Assembly (NCBI RefSeq): GCF_000195275.1
Contig: NC_015385.1
Span: 1,690,501-1,754,500 of the forward strand
Direction of reading: 5' to 3'
Source: Treponema succinifaciens DSM 2489
Lineage (GTDB): Bacteria; Spirochaetota; Spirochaetia; Treponematales; Treponemataceae
Length of the DNA stretch: 64,000 bases
Shown here in pieces: positions 1 to 9,450 of the stretch; positions within the stretch are counted from its first letter, which is position 1, and the number at the start of each line of letters is the position of its first letter. The notes beneath the pieces are model-generated. The model did not search any database. It saw only the letters and a program-made list of their open reading frames with translations, and was not told the origin of the DNA. The translations under genes and the position numbers were made by a program.

Positions 1-43
1 AAAGTCTAGTTCCAGAACCGCCTGCTAAAATAATCCCCTTCAT
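1..43 (-). CDS. rfbA: Glucose-1-phosphate thymidylyltransferase, 5' end only
   Basis: Only the first 14 codons lie in the window; the gene continues past the left edge. They read MKGIILAGGSGTRL, the nucleotide-binding signature at the N-terminus of sugar-1-phosphate nucleotidyltransferases. The KGIILAGG wording fits RfbA (dTDP-glucose pyrophosphorylase, first step of dTDP-rhamnose synthesis) best; other nucleotidyltransferases share the motif but usually start differently. It lies directly downstream of the Wzz-like gene on the same strand, which fits a surface polysaccharide locus. The start is the ATG at 43. Confidence 0.75.
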   Translation of the reverse strand, partial: MKGIILAGGSGTRL

Positions 44-60
44 TTTAAACCTCTAAAAAT

Positions 61-924
61 TTATTTTCCTTCGTCCCATGCTTTTTTTATTAAGGAAACA
101 GCATTTTCATCATTCTTAATATTTTCAATTGCATTCAAAAGAAACGCTGTAAAAACAAAAATAAAGAATGCGGCAAAAGTTGCAACTATAATAAATTTAA
201 TTGTTCTTTTACCAGAATCTACTACAGAAGAAAGAAGAATAGGAGCTGAAACAAATTTATCATGGCTGGCTTTAAATGTTTTTATATCTGAAGAAATCTC
301 AAGACAATTTACAGACACAGAAATAGTTTTTATTTCCGACTTTTTATTTTCTTCTCTCCAAACAACTGGCAAACTCAAATTTCCATATTGCTCAATAATT
401 TTATCAGCATTTTCTTCCAATGAATTAATTCTTTGCATAGCAGAATCTTCTATATAGGAGTTCGTGCTTTTTAAAAGCTCTAAAATAAAAGCATTTAATT
501 CATTTTCTTTTTCAGCAGGAATTTTGCAAAGCAGTGTAATTCGGTCAGAAGCATTAGACGACTGAACAGAAAAAGTTCCTCCAAGTACTGCTTGCTCTGC
601 GTTTTCAAAAATATGAAAATCTCTTTGGCACTCAGAAATTACAGCAGGATCTTGCATATAATCAACAGCAGATTTAATAACATCATATCCTGTCGCATTG
701 AAAACACTAGCAGGCAAACGTTCTGTTTTTAGCGCATAGGAAATCGTAAGTGTTTTTTTATTCAACGAAGGAACAAATTTCGGCAGAACAAAAAGCCATG
801 CAAAGGCGGCAAGCGCAACAGCAAGCGTTCCTATAACTACAAGTTTTCTATAGCGGACAAGAACCGCAAACAAGTCAATCAAAGAAATTTCATCTTCATT
901 ATTATTTTCGTACTGTTCAGTCAT
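61..924 (-). CDS. Wzz-like polysaccharide chain-length determinant protein
   Basis: A 287-residue inner-membrane protein with the Wzz topology: a short acidic cytoplasmic N-terminus (residues 1-27), a first membrane segment at about 28-50 beginning after the SLIDLFAVLVRYRK stretch typical of the family, a large periplasmic domain, and a second membrane segment at about 240-265. Wzz-family proteins control the length of O-antigen or other Wzy-dependent glycans. The polysaccharide co-polymerase Pro-rich motif near the second segment is not obvious, so subfamily is uncertain. It lies upstream of rfbA, supporting a role in surface glycan assembly. Its length is at the short end for the family. 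Confidence 0.7.
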   Translation of the reverse strand: MTEQYENNNEDEISLIDLFAVLVRYRKLVVIGTLAVALAAFAWLFVLPKFVPSLNKKTLTISYALKTERLPASVFNATGYDVIKSAVDYMQDPAVISECQRDFHIFENAEQAVLGGTFSVQSSNASDRITLLCKIPAEKENELNAFILELLKSTNSYIEDSAMQRINSLEENADKIIEQYGNLSLPVVWREENKKSEIKTISVSVNCLEISSDIKTFKASHDKFVSAPILLSSVVDSGKRTIKFIIVATFAAFFIFVFTAFLLNAIENIKNDENAVSLIKKAWDEGK

Positions 925-972
925 AAGTCTATTCTATTATTTATTATTTCAAAAATCAATAACAATTCAGTT

Positions 973-2730
973 TTAGTCAGTCAAACCGCTTTTAGGAATT
1001 CCAACACGGTTCAAGGGCCAGAATCTAAAGCAGGCTTTTCCAAGCATACGGCTTCTGTTTACATATTGAGGCGCAAGGCTTGTATAGTAAGTTACAGACA
1101 TTGAATCCATTGGCGAAATTGAAATTAAAGTCTGCTCATAGCTATGGCGCATATCAAGAGAATTGTAGCGGTTGTCGCCCATCATAAAATAGCAGTTTTC
1201 TGGAATGTACTGAGCGTTTCCATTCTTGTCATTTGCAGGAAAAACAGGAAGATTTCTTAAATCCATTTCAAGAATGTAAAGGCAAAGTTCCTGAGCCGCC
1301 TTAAGATATTCCATGCGCACGGAATCAGTCTGCCATTTTGAAACAGGAATTTCCGAAGCTAAAAGGCTTGCATTTCTTACAAGAATCCTGCCGAATAAAA
1401 GCTTTGCCATTACATTGAGCCTAAAACTTGATTCCATATATGCGTCGCTTCCAAGCTGATTTAAAATATTATTTTCACGGTGCCAGCTGTTCAGAAATGA
1501 GTCAACCCAATCGGAGCCTCCTTTTACAGTTAAAAGCGAAATCGTTTCGTTGTTTATATTTGAAAACAAATTATAGACAAATAAATCCCGCGCTGAAAAA
1601 ATTTCTTCTATAGATTTGCCTGAATTTTCTTTTGGACGCGCATAACGAGCAAATTCCTTGGAAAGTTTTTCGCATTCAGATTTTGCGCTGTTCAAGTCAA
1701 GAGTTCTGCGCTGCTCTTCAATTTTCAAAGTCGATTCAGCCTGTGATTCAGAAAGAGGAATTGTCTGTATTTTTGACTTTATCTTTGAAGAAAGCGGATT
1801 CAAATTCCAGGCAGCCCAAGAAGAGTCCTGCTCTACAGGCTTAAATTCCTGATTATCTTTTGTGCGCGAATAAAGAGTTCCGTCAAGCATATAAATCTGT
1901 TCGCCCGGAACTGCGGTTACACGCTTTACAAGAGGGTCGGCTTTTATTTCGCCGTGCTCATCTGTATTTGTCTTTAAAAGCGTAAGGCTGCACATATAAA
2001 TAAACTGGCTGAAAAAAGTTTTCACTTCATTTTCACGGTCGCTTCCGTAATGCGGATTTCTAAAAACAACAATGTCGCCTCTCTTGTATTTTTGAAGATA
2101 CGGAAATCCTGCGTTGCTAAGCGGAAACTTCGGACCGGCAAGAGATTTTAAAACAACAACTCTGTCTTTTATAAGAAAAGTCGGAACCATGCTTTCTGAC
2201 GGAATTTCGTAAAGCTGAAAAATAAAAATGTTCAAAAGCATTATTGTAAAGACAGCCTGAAAAAGCGCGTCAATCCATTCAAGAATTTCAACGGCAACAC
2301 GCTTTATTCCCTTTGGCTTTTTGCAAGGATTTGCCTTTAAAAATTCAGCCCAGCCGGAATCAAGAGACGCAATCCGTTTTTCAGCAAGAAAATACTGCGC
2401 CAAAAGAGAAAGAACTAGAATCATAATCCAAGCAAAAGCGCACAAAAAATCAAAGCCAGCAGGAAATCCAAATTTTCCAGAACGCTGAATAACAAAAGCC
2501 GTTATAAAAACAAAAGGCTCGTACTGAAAAACACGGCGCACAGAATTCAAGCGGCGCACTGATTTATTTTTTACAAGCTCAACGTATGAAGCAAAATAAA
2601 GAAGAACAGTAAATCCTGCGGAAAGAGGAAATGCCACGGCTGAAATATCCAGATGCATATAAAGACACAGAACAGAAAAAATTGCCGAGCAAATTAAATT
2701 AAGTTTTATAATCAACGAAAAATTTTTCAT
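973..2730 (-). CDS. lepB: Signal peptidase I with a large insertion
   Basis: Type I leader peptidase, which cleaves signal peptides from exported proteins at the outer face of the inner membrane. The catalytic serine is S180 in SESMVPT, the general-base lysine is K269 in LVKRVTAVPGE, and the conserved GDNR box is at 518-521. Several hydrophobic segments precede the catalytic domain (about 7-55, 70-115 and 155-173). At 585 residues it is about twice the usual bacterial length: roughly 215 residues (291-505) are inserted between the Lys box and the GDNR box. The insert is hydrophilic and contains no motif I recognise. The start ATG lacks a Shine-Dalgarno sequence; an extended -10 (TGATAGAAT) ends six bases upstream. 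Confidence 0.9.
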   Translation of the reverse strand: MKNFSLIIKLNLICSAIFSVLCLYMHLDISAVAFPLSAGFTVLLYFASYVELVKNKSVRRLNSVRRVFQYEPFVFITAFVIQRSGKFGFPAGFDFLCAFAWIMILVLSLLAQYFLAEKRIASLDSGWAEFLKANPCKKPKGIKRVAVEILEWIDALFQAVFTIMLLNIFIFQLYEIPSESMVPTFLIKDRVVVLKSLAGPKFPLSNAGFPYLQKYKRGDIVVFRNPHYGSDRENEVKTFFSQFIYMCSLTLLKTNTDEHGEIKADPLVKRVTAVPGEQIYMLDGTLYSRTKDNQEFKPVEQDSSWAAWNLNPLSSKIKSKIQTIPLSESQAESTLKIEEQRRTLDLNSAKSECEKLSKEFARYARPKENSGKSIEEIFSARDLFVYNLFSNINNETISLLTVKGGSDWVDSFLNSWHRENNILNQLGSDAYMESSFRLNVMAKLLFGRILVRNASLLASEIPVSKWQTDSVRMEYLKAAQELCLYILEMDLRNLPVFPANDKNGNAQYIPENCYFMMGDNRYNSLDMRHSYEQTLISISPMDSMSVTYYTSLAPQYVNRSRMLGKACFRFWPLNRVGIPKSGLTD

Positions 2731-2812
2731 GCGGATATTCTATCACAAAACAAAATCAGTTGCCACAATTTCACCGCATGAAAAATTTATTCAAGCCATT
2801 TAGAAGCAGCTT

Positions 2813-3181
2813 TTATTTTTCATACTTTTTCAAAGCTTCTTCTTTTTCATGGATTTTTTCTTTAAGCTCTTTTATTGAAGAAAGTTTTTCAGAAACAACG
2901 ATGGAATCTTTTGAAATTGAAATTCCGTCTTCCGCAAGCTGCTCCGCAACCGCCTGCCCAAGCTCCTGATATTTTTTTACAAGGCGGTTTTTCAGCTGAA
3001 CAATATCAATTTTGTTAACGGACTTATCGCCAAATTCACTTATTGCAGAACCAGCTGATTTCAAACCTTTCTTAGAAACTTCAACACTTTTGTCAAGATA
3101 CTGCTTTAGAGTTTTTGCAAACAACTTTTTACTAGAAGAAGTTTCTTCTGTTTTTTTCTCCTCATTGATTTCTTCTGACAT
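2813..3181 (-). CDS. Small lysine/glutamate-rich protein, unknown function
   Basis: A 122-residue soluble, highly charged protein. I do not recognise a family. The N-terminus (MSEEINEEKKTEE) is acidic and looks disordered; the C-terminal third (SSIKELKEKIHEKEEALKKY) is a likely coiled-coil helix. No signal peptide or membrane segment. The start at 3181 is preferred over the upstream in-frame start at 3226 because a strong GGAGG ribosome binding site lies at about 3186-3191 and the longer form would overlap the end of the lptD-like gene. It sits between the lptD-like gene and lepB on the same strand, so it may be co-transcribed with envelope genes, but that alone does not give a function. Confidence 0.6.
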   Translation of the reverse strand: MSEEINEEKKTEETSSSKKLFAKTLKQYLDKSVEVSKKGLKSAGSAISEFGDKSVNKIDIVQLKNRLVKKYQELGQAVAEQLAEDGISISKDSIVVSEKLSSIKELKEKIHEKEEALKKYEK

Positions 3182-3210
3182 TTTTCGCCTCCGATTTATT
3201 TCAATATACT

Positions 3211-6200
3211 TTATTGTAATTGCCATTCTCCATATTCGTCAATAAGTTCAGTCTTAAAACTAGGCATTGGATGCCATGAAATCGCAAAAGTTATATACGG
3301 ATGATAATCATAAGTTTTTGAGCCGCTTCCATTTGTAACAAGGCGAGGCTTAAACGAAATTGAGCCTGTCATATCCCAGTCATGCAGATTTCTTGTAATG
3401 CTGACTTTTAAAGTCTTTAGCTTGAACCCGGAGGAACGTCTGTTAAGCTGGTCTGAATCATAAAACTGACCATCTCCCCAGAAAGCAAAAGAATTCCACA
3501 AGTCAACAAACATATTTTCTTCGCCGGAAATAACATTGTCGTATTTTGTGAATCTTTGGAAATATCTGAAAATAACATTGTTTTGAGTTTCCGCGCTGAA
3601 TGACAGTTCAAATGCATCATGGATTTTAAAAGTCAAAGACGGAACAAACCTAAAATAACTGTTTGTAGGACGGACGCAGTCATAGACAATTCCAGCTGTA
3701 AGAGAAGGTGCCCAGGTAATCCGCTTTTTCCAGTACTTGAAATTTTTCCCGGAAGTTGAATACGCAAGGCTTAAAGTGTAAGGAACAAAATCCTTGTCTT
3801 CTTTTGCAACCCAGCCTTCGCTTGAATCAAAATAATAGCAAGTCGTGTACTGCATTATGTACGACAGCTGAAAATCGTTCCAAGAAAAAGAAAGCTTCAT
3901 TGAGTCCGAACGCTTTTCTTCCATTTCATAATTAAAGGATTCTGAAAACAAAAGTTTTCCGTTAAAAAATTTCAGCGTGGCGGACTGCTTAAAAGGATTC
4001 CAAACAAAATTGTCAGTGTCTTCGTTTTCCTGTTTTATTCCGACTTCCGCAGAAAGACTCGCATAAGGAAAAGAAAAAGCGGCGTTGAAAGTGTACTCAT
4101 CAAGCTGCGGCGGAAGATTTGAAGTCAACGTCAGGGACTGCGAAAAATCATCTGTTTCTTTTGCGGCAAGTTTTGCGCTCACTGTATGGGAAGTTACTGT
4201 TTCTTCATCAGTGAGTTTCATAACCGCGTATTCCCATTCAGGCTTTTCAGCGTCTCCAATAAATTCAGTCTTGATAATTTTTATAGAAGATTTCCATGCA
4301 ATGCTCGAATCCTTGAATATATCAGAATAAGCAAATGGATTTATAGAAAAATTATTGTCATTTACCAAATCCATTTTTTTAGCTTTGTAGTCCGAAAGCT
4401 TTACCGAATTTTTTGAAGTCTCGGATGTATAGCCGTCAAGATTCGGGTGGCTTTGATAAACAGGATTGAATGTAAAATCATTTTTTGAATACACAAACGG
4501 ATTTCTAAATCCCAGCTCGCTTGAAATTGTAGCAGGAACTTTTATCTGATAATAAGTCGAATAAAAATTTCCCCATTCAAAATCAGAAGGCTCAAGCAAG
4601 TCAGAAGAATTATAGTTAATTTGGGATGTAAACTGCGGAACTATTGAATAGCCAAGCTTGTATTCAATTCCCTTTATGTCAACAATATTTTCTTTTTGTT
4701 TTGGCGCAAGTTCCTGTATAGAAAAAGCAAGCACATCATCTTTTTCTTCATCTGATTTTCTTTGCTGCTCATCTTTTTCTTCTGAATTTTCTGGAATAGA
4801 TTCTTTTTGCTTTTGACTTTTTAATTCTTCTGGAATTTCAAGTTCTATCGGAAACGAAGGCGAATCGAATTTTTCGTAATTTTTTTCAAACGGATATTTA
4901 AAAATAGTTCCTTCAATTTTTGCTGCGATTTTAAATGGAACAACTTGAGATGGATAAAAGAAAGAACGCTCCGGGCTGTAAGTGCGCCAGTCAAATGCAG
5001 CAGAAGAGAAATCAGAATCAGTTCTGGACTTGGAATCAAATGAAATATCCGCCGACAAATTTGTAATAGACAAAGTTGAAATAAACGGCTTTACAAAATC
5101 CGGCAGAGGAACAGAATAAGAAGCATTTGCAGTCCATTCAAATGAAGAAGTCTGGGCAGAAGTATCTTCTGTGTCATTATCATCAGTTTTTGTCTGACCC
5201 AAAAGAAAATTTATCCAATCAAGATATTCAGACCTCTTTTCAAAATCTTCCGTAAAAAACGGATCGCTGTAAACCGGCATGGAAAGAGTTAATGAAAACG
5301 GCTTTTTTATAGAAGCTTTTAAAAGTCCTTTATAGCGGAATGGAGATTCAATTCCAAGAAAATTAGATTTGTCCTTTTCTATTTTTCCAGCTGAAGAATA
5401 AAGAGTATATTTTCCACCCGAATAAAAAACTGTATTTGTAAACGCAAGCTGCGTTCCGGCTTCAATCGAAGAAATGTAGTCCGAAGAAGACGGCTTGTAA
5501 ATGCCAGAAAGTCCTGTTGCAAATCCCATGTTCGCATAGTAATCCGCTGTGAACTTTAAATAGCTTGAAGGGTCTCCTTTAAAATCTTCATCCAAATTGT
5601 GCAGAACAAGTCCTTCCCTCTTTTGCTCCTTTAAAGTTGAAGGACGCATGAAGTTGAAAATTCCTGCCGCAAGATTGTCATCGGAAGAACTGTCAGCCTC
5701 TTGCAAAGGTTTTCTTCCGAGCAAATAAGTTGTAGTCTGAAAATAATATCCAAACCGCTCGTCATATCCAAACGCCGGGTTAAACAAAAGCTCATCCTTT
5801 GGATAATAAAAAGCCGGAAGATACAAAACCGGAAATTTTCCAACATAGACAACCGCATTCAAAAACGCAAACTCGCCTCCGGGAAGAAGCCAAATTCTTG
5901 AAGCCTTTACTTTCCAATGCGGATCTTCATCATCACAAAAAGTAAGCGCGGCATTTTTAAATGCAACAGAGCCGGAAGAATCTCTGCCAAAAATTTCAGA
6001 AGCAACAATCATTGTTGAGCCGGACGGAAGACTCAAAGCTCCGTTTCCCGCATTGAAAATTCTTCCATTGTCAAAAACACCTTCCAAAGTACCTGTGTTA
6101 AGCAAAACTGTTGAAGCAGAAATTTCCTGCTCGTCTCCACTGGTACCAGACTTTAAAATGCGCACATTTCCTTTTGCATAAAGCATTTGTGTTGAACGAT

Positions 6201-6447
6201 TAAAAGTTACATCGTCAGCTTTTATTTCTGTTTTTGATTTTTCTTTTTCAACAGAAAGCTTTACATTTCCAGAAAGGTGAATTTCATCTTCGCTTGTATT
6301 TTCATTTTTTTTGTATTCTGAATAATTTGCGCTTATAATTGTTACAACTGTAACTTCGCTTTGAGAAAACGCAGGCTTAAATAAAAAAAACAAAGCAAGC
6401 AAAAAAAAAGCAGTTCTTTTTCCGAAAGATGAAAGACAAAAAAACAT
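3211..6447 (-). CDS. lptD: LptD-like outer-membrane assembly protein (OstA family)
   Basis: A 1078-residue exported protein with an N-terminal signal peptide ending near PAFSQ (residue 29). An OstA/LptA-like beta-strand domain follows (about 35-160; phrases such as IHLSGNVKL, IKADDVTFN and YAKGNVRI). The remainder is long and rich in alternating aromatic/polar strands, as in a large beta-barrel. In Proteobacteria LptD inserts lipopolysaccharide into the outer membrane; T. pallidum has an LptD-like protein next to uvrA, and the same adjacency is seen here. Since many treponemes lack classical LPS, the cargo is unknown. An acidic, low-complexity stretch around residues 545-575 is unusual. The start lies three bases after the uvrA stop, suggesting translational coupling. 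Confidence 0.8.
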   Translation of the reverse strand: MFFCLSSFGKRTAFFLLALFFLFKPAFSQSEVTVVTIISANYSEYKKNENTSEDEIHLSGNVKLSVEKEKSKTEIKADDVTFNRSTQMLYAKGNVRILKSGTSGDEQEISASTVLLNTGTLEGVFDNGRIFNAGNGALSLPSGSTMIVASEIFGRDSSGSVAFKNAALTFCDDEDPHWKVKASRIWLLPGGEFAFLNAVVYVGKFPVLYLPAFYYPKDELLFNPAFGYDERFGYYFQTTTYLLGRKPLQEADSSSDDNLAAGIFNFMRPSTLKEQKREGLVLHNLDEDFKGDPSSYLKFTADYYANMGFATGLSGIYKPSSSDYISSIEAGTQLAFTNTVFYSGGKYTLYSSAGKIEKDKSNFLGIESPFRYKGLLKASIKKPFSLTLSMPVYSDPFFTEDFEKRSEYLDWINFLLGQTKTDDNDTEDTSAQTSSFEWTANASYSVPLPDFVKPFISTLSITNLSADISFDSKSRTDSDFSSAAFDWRTYSPERSFFYPSQVVPFKIAAKIEGTIFKYPFEKNYEKFDSPSFPIELEIPEELKSQKQKESIPENSEEKDEQQRKSDEEKDDVLAFSIQELAPKQKENIVDIKGIEYKLGYSIVPQFTSQINYNSSDLLEPSDFEWGNFYSTYYQIKVPATISSELGFRNPFVYSKNDFTFNPVYQSHPNLDGYTSETSKNSVKLSDYKAKKMDLVNDNNFSINPFAYSDIFKDSSIAWKSSIKIIKTEFIGDAEKPEWEYAVMKLTDEETVTSHTVSAKLAAKETDDFSQSLTLTSNLPPQLDEYTFNAAFSFPYASLSAEVGIKQENEDTDNFVWNPFKQSATLKFFNGKLLFSESFNYEMEEKRSDSMKLSFSWNDFQLSYIMQYTTCYYFDSSEGWVAKEDKDFVPYTLSLAYSTSGKNFKYWKKRITWAPSLTAGIVYDCVRPTNSYFRFVPSLTFKIHDAFELSFSAETQNNVIFRYFQRFTKYDNVISGEENMFVDLWNSFAFWGDGQFYDSDQLNRRSSGFKLKTLKVSITRNLHDWDMTGSISFKPRLVTNGSGSKTYDYHPYITFAISWHPMPSFKTELIDEYGEWQLQ

Positions 6448-6449
6448 TT

Positions 6450-9389
6450 TTACAAAAGCCTGTCTCTTTCTTTTTCGCGTTCAAGAAGCTGGGAAACATA
6501 TTTTCCTGTGTAGCTTTCTTTTGACCTTGCAACTTCTTCTGGAGTTCCTGTCGCAATAACCGACCCGCCGCCGCTTCCTCCTTCAGGACCAAGATCAATC
6601 AAATAGTCCGCCTGGCAGATAACATCAAGATTATGTTCAATCATCACAACAGAATTTCCTTTGTCAACAAGTTTTTGAATAACGCTCATAAGCTGCTTTA
6701 TGTCAACAAAGTGAAGTCCGGTCGTAGGCTCATCTAAAATATATAAAGTTTTTCCAGTTGAAGGACGTGAAAGTTCAGATGCAAGTTTTACACGCTGAGC
6801 TTCTCCTCCGCTCAAAGTAAGCGCATTCTGTCCAAGCTGAATATAGCCAAGACCAACACTTTTTAAGGTTTCAAGTTTTCTTGCAATATGCGGAATTCCA
6901 GCAAAGAAATCGGCGGCTTCTTCAATCGTCATGTCAAGAACATCGCTTATGGACTTTCCCTTGTAAAGGATATCCAAAGTTTCCTGATTGAATCTTTTTC
7001 CGTGGCAGACATCGCATGGAATAAAAACGTCAGGAAGAAAATTCATTTCAATTGTCAAAGTTCCAGCTCCCTGGCAAGCCTCGCATCTTCCGCCTTTTAC
7101 ATTGAAAGAAAAACGTCCGCTCTTGTAGCCCTTTGCCTTTGCTTCCGGAATACTTGCGTAAAGCTCGCGGATTTTATCAAACACACCGATGTAAGTTACA
7201 GGATTGCTTCTCGGAGTTCTTCCAATAGGGCTTTGGTCTATGCTGATCACTTTGTCAATATTTTCCAAGCCTGAAATTTTTTTGTATGCGCCAACCGGAA
7301 GCTCGCTCTTCATAATTTTATTGCTGATTGCAGGAAACAAAACATCATTCAGCAAAGTTGATTTTCCGCTGCCAGAAACTCCCGTTATGCAAGTAAAAGT
7401 TCCAAGCGGAATTTCAACGCTTACATTTTTCAAGTTGTGCTCTGTAACATTTTGAATTTTTATAAAGTTTCCGTTTCCAGTTCTTCTTTGCTTTGGAATT
7501 TCCATTCTGATTTTTCCTGCAAGATACTGGCCAGTAAGGCTTTCTGGAATTTTCATAACTTCCTGCGGAGTTCCTGCCGCCATGATTTTTCCGCCGTGGA
7601 CACCAGCTCCAGGACCAATGTCAACAAGATAATCCGCGGTAAGCAAAGTCTGCTCGTCATGCTCAACAACAATCACCGTGTTGCCAAGATTTCTAAGATA
7701 CAAAAGAGAATCAATAAGCCGCTGATTATCCCGCTGATGCAGACCAATCGAAGGCTCGTCCAGAATATACATAACCCCGGTAAGACCTGAGCCAATCTGA
7801 GTTGAGAGCCTTATGCGCTGCGCCTCGCCTCCGCTTAAAGTTGCAGCCGAACGCTGAAGCGTAAGATATTCAAGCCCAACATTTTTCAAGAACGAAAGGC
7901 GTGATTTTATTTCCTTTAATATTTGCGCGGAAATCTTTTTTTCTGTTTCAGAAAGCTCTAATTTTTCAAAGAAGTCTATGGTTTCTGTAACAGAAAACTC
8001 GGTCAAGTCCCAGATATTTTTTCCGCCGACAGTAACGCCAAGAGATTCCGGGCGAAGACGTTTTCCATGGCAAGACGCACACTCTTTATGCGACATAAAT
8101 TTTTCAAGAGATTCCCTTGCATTTTCTCCCCAAGCTTCATTGTAGCGGCGGCGCAAATCACCGAAAATTCCAAGCCAAGGACGATTGTAAGAACTTGTTC
8201 CCTCACCGCTTTGCTTTTTGTAAACCCACTTTATGTTTTTCTGCGCGTCTCCGTTCCACAAAAAATCAGTCTGCTTCTTTGTAAGATCCTTCAGCGGAGT
8301 TTCAAGAGTAAAGCCTGCTTCATTTGCAACAGCCTCGAACATCGCATGGTTCCAAGAACTTTCAGGATTGTAAGCCTGAATTCCGTACTCATTAAATGAA
8401 AGTGAAGAATCCGGCGCAATCAAATTTTTGTCGTATTCCATTTTTTCGCCAAGACCAGTACAGTCGGGGCAGGCTCCAAACGGATTGTTAAAAGAGAACA
8501 TCCTAGGCTGAAGCTCTGGAATAGAAATTCCGCAGTCAGGACAGGCATTCTTCTGTGAAAAGAAAACTTCCTCTTCTATAAAATCCGCGGCAGAATCAAC
8601 AGACTTTCCTTTTGCAGAAATCTCATGCACAACATTTTCATAAGCCTCATCAGTCTTATTTACGCGGCGCAAAACAATTATAACACCGTTTGAACTTTGA
8701 AGCGCAGTTTCAACTGAATCGGCAAGACGTTTTCTAATTTCAGGCTTTAAAACTATGCGGTCAACAACGATTTCAATTGTGTGCTTTTTCTGCTTGTCCA
8801 GTTTTATGGAATCCTCAAGCTCAACCATAAGCCCATCAATTCTAGCACGCGCAAAGCCAGATTTTTTTGCGTCGTCAATAACTTTTTGATGCTCACCTTT
8901 TTTTCCGCGGATAACAGGAGAAAGAATTGTAAGTTTAGTTCCCTGCGACCAAGAAAGAATTGTTTCTATAATCTGGTCAACCGACTGTTCCTTGATTTCC
9001 CGACCGCAATTCGGACAGTGGGGTTTTCCAATTCTTGCATACAGAAGGCGGTAATAGTCATAGATTTCTGTTACAGTTCCAACCGTTGAACGCGGATTTT
9101 TATGGGTTGTCTTTTGCTCAATTGAAATCGCAGGAGAAAGCCCCGTAATCAAATCCACATCAGGCTTGTCCATTCTTCCAAGGAACTGCCTTGCATAGGA
9201 AGAAAGACTTTCCATATATCTGCGCTGGCCTTCAGCAAAAAGAGTATCAAATGCAAGTGATGATTTTCCGCTGCCAGAAAGTCCGCTTATGGCAACAAGT
9301 TTATTGCGAGGAATTTCAACACTGATATTCTTTAAGTTATGCTCGCGCGCACCTTGAATTACAATTTTCTCATCGTTGAATGCGTTCAT
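6450..9389 (-). CDS. uvrA: Excinuclease ABC subunit A
   Basis: UvrA recognises bulky DNA lesions and loads UvrB in nucleotide excision repair. The protein (979 residues) has the full double ABC-ATPase layout: first Walker [11 protein letters not shown] at about 35-44, the UvrA signature [11 protein letters not shown], a zinc-binding CPDC/CPDC region, a first LSGGEAQRI signature, a second Walker [11 protein letters not shown] near 655, a [16 protein letters not shown] zinc module, and a second LSGGEAQRV with LDEPTTGLH. Length is normal for the family (about 940-980). The ATG at 9389 is supported by the conserved beginning ([13 protein letters not shown]). A perfect TATAAT lies only eight bases before the ATG, so the mRNA may be leaderless. 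Confidence 0.98.
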   Translation of the reverse strand: MNAFNDEKIVIQGAREHNLKNISVEIPRNKLVAISGLSGSGKSSLAFDTLFAEGQRRYMESLSSYARQFLGRMDKPDVDLITGLSPAISIEQKTTHKNPRSTVGTVTEIYDYYRLLYARIGKPHCPNCGREIKEQSVDQIIETILSWSQGTKLTILSPVIRGKKGEHQKVIDDAKKSGFARARIDGLMVELEDSIKLDKQKKHTIEIVVDRIVLKPEIRKRLADSVETALQSSNGVIIVLRRVNKTDEAYENVVHEISAKGKSVDSAADFIEEEVFFSQKNACPDCGISIPELQPRMFSFNNPFGACPDCTGLGEKMEYDKNLIAPDSSLSFNEYGIQAYNPESSWNHAMFEAVANEAGFTLETPLKDLTKKQTDFLWNGDAQKNIKWVYKKQSGEGTSSYNRPWLGIFGDLRRRYNEAWGENARESLEKFMSHKECASCHGKRLRPESLGVTVGGKNIWDLTEFSVTETIDFFEKLELSETEKKISAQILKEIKSRLSFLKNVGLEYLTLQRSAATLSGGEAQRIRLSTQIGSGLTGVMYILDEPSIGLHQRDNQRLIDSLLYLRNLGNTVIVVEHDEQTLLTADYLVDIGPGAGVHGGKIMAAGTPQEVMKIPESLTGQYLAGKIRMEIPKQRRTGNGNFIKIQNVTEHNLKNVSVEIPLGTFTCITGVSGSGKSTLLNDVLFPAISNKIMKSELPVGAYKKISGLENIDKVISIDQSPIGRTPRSNPVTYIGVFDKIRELYASIPEAKAKGYKSGRFSFNVKGGRCEACQGAGTLTIEMNFLPDVFIPCDVCHGKRFNQETLDILYKGKSISDVLDMTIEEAADFFAGIPHIARKLETLKSVGLGYIQLGQNALTLSGGEAQRVKLASELSRPSTGKTLYILDEPTTGLHFVDIKQLMSVIQKLVDKGNSVVMIEHNLDVICQADYLIDLGPEGGSGGGSVIATGTPEEVARSKESYTGKYVSQLLEREKERDRLL

Positions 9390-9397
9390 AGCCCTTT

Positions 9398-9426
9398 ATT
9401 ATAGAAGAAAAGCAGACAAATGAAAA
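9398..9426 (-). promoter_or_regulatory. uvrA promoter, nearly leaderless
   Basis: On the minus strand a perfect -10 TATAAT lies at 9403-9398 and a weak -35 (TTTTCA) at 9426-9421 with 17-bp spacing. The ATG is only eight bases downstream of the -10, so transcription would begin at or within about two bases of the start codon. The AAAGGGCT between them is too short and too close to act as a normal ribosome binding site. Confidence 0.55.
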
Positions 9427-9450
9427 TGCCTGCATAAGTTCAAGTCAAAG

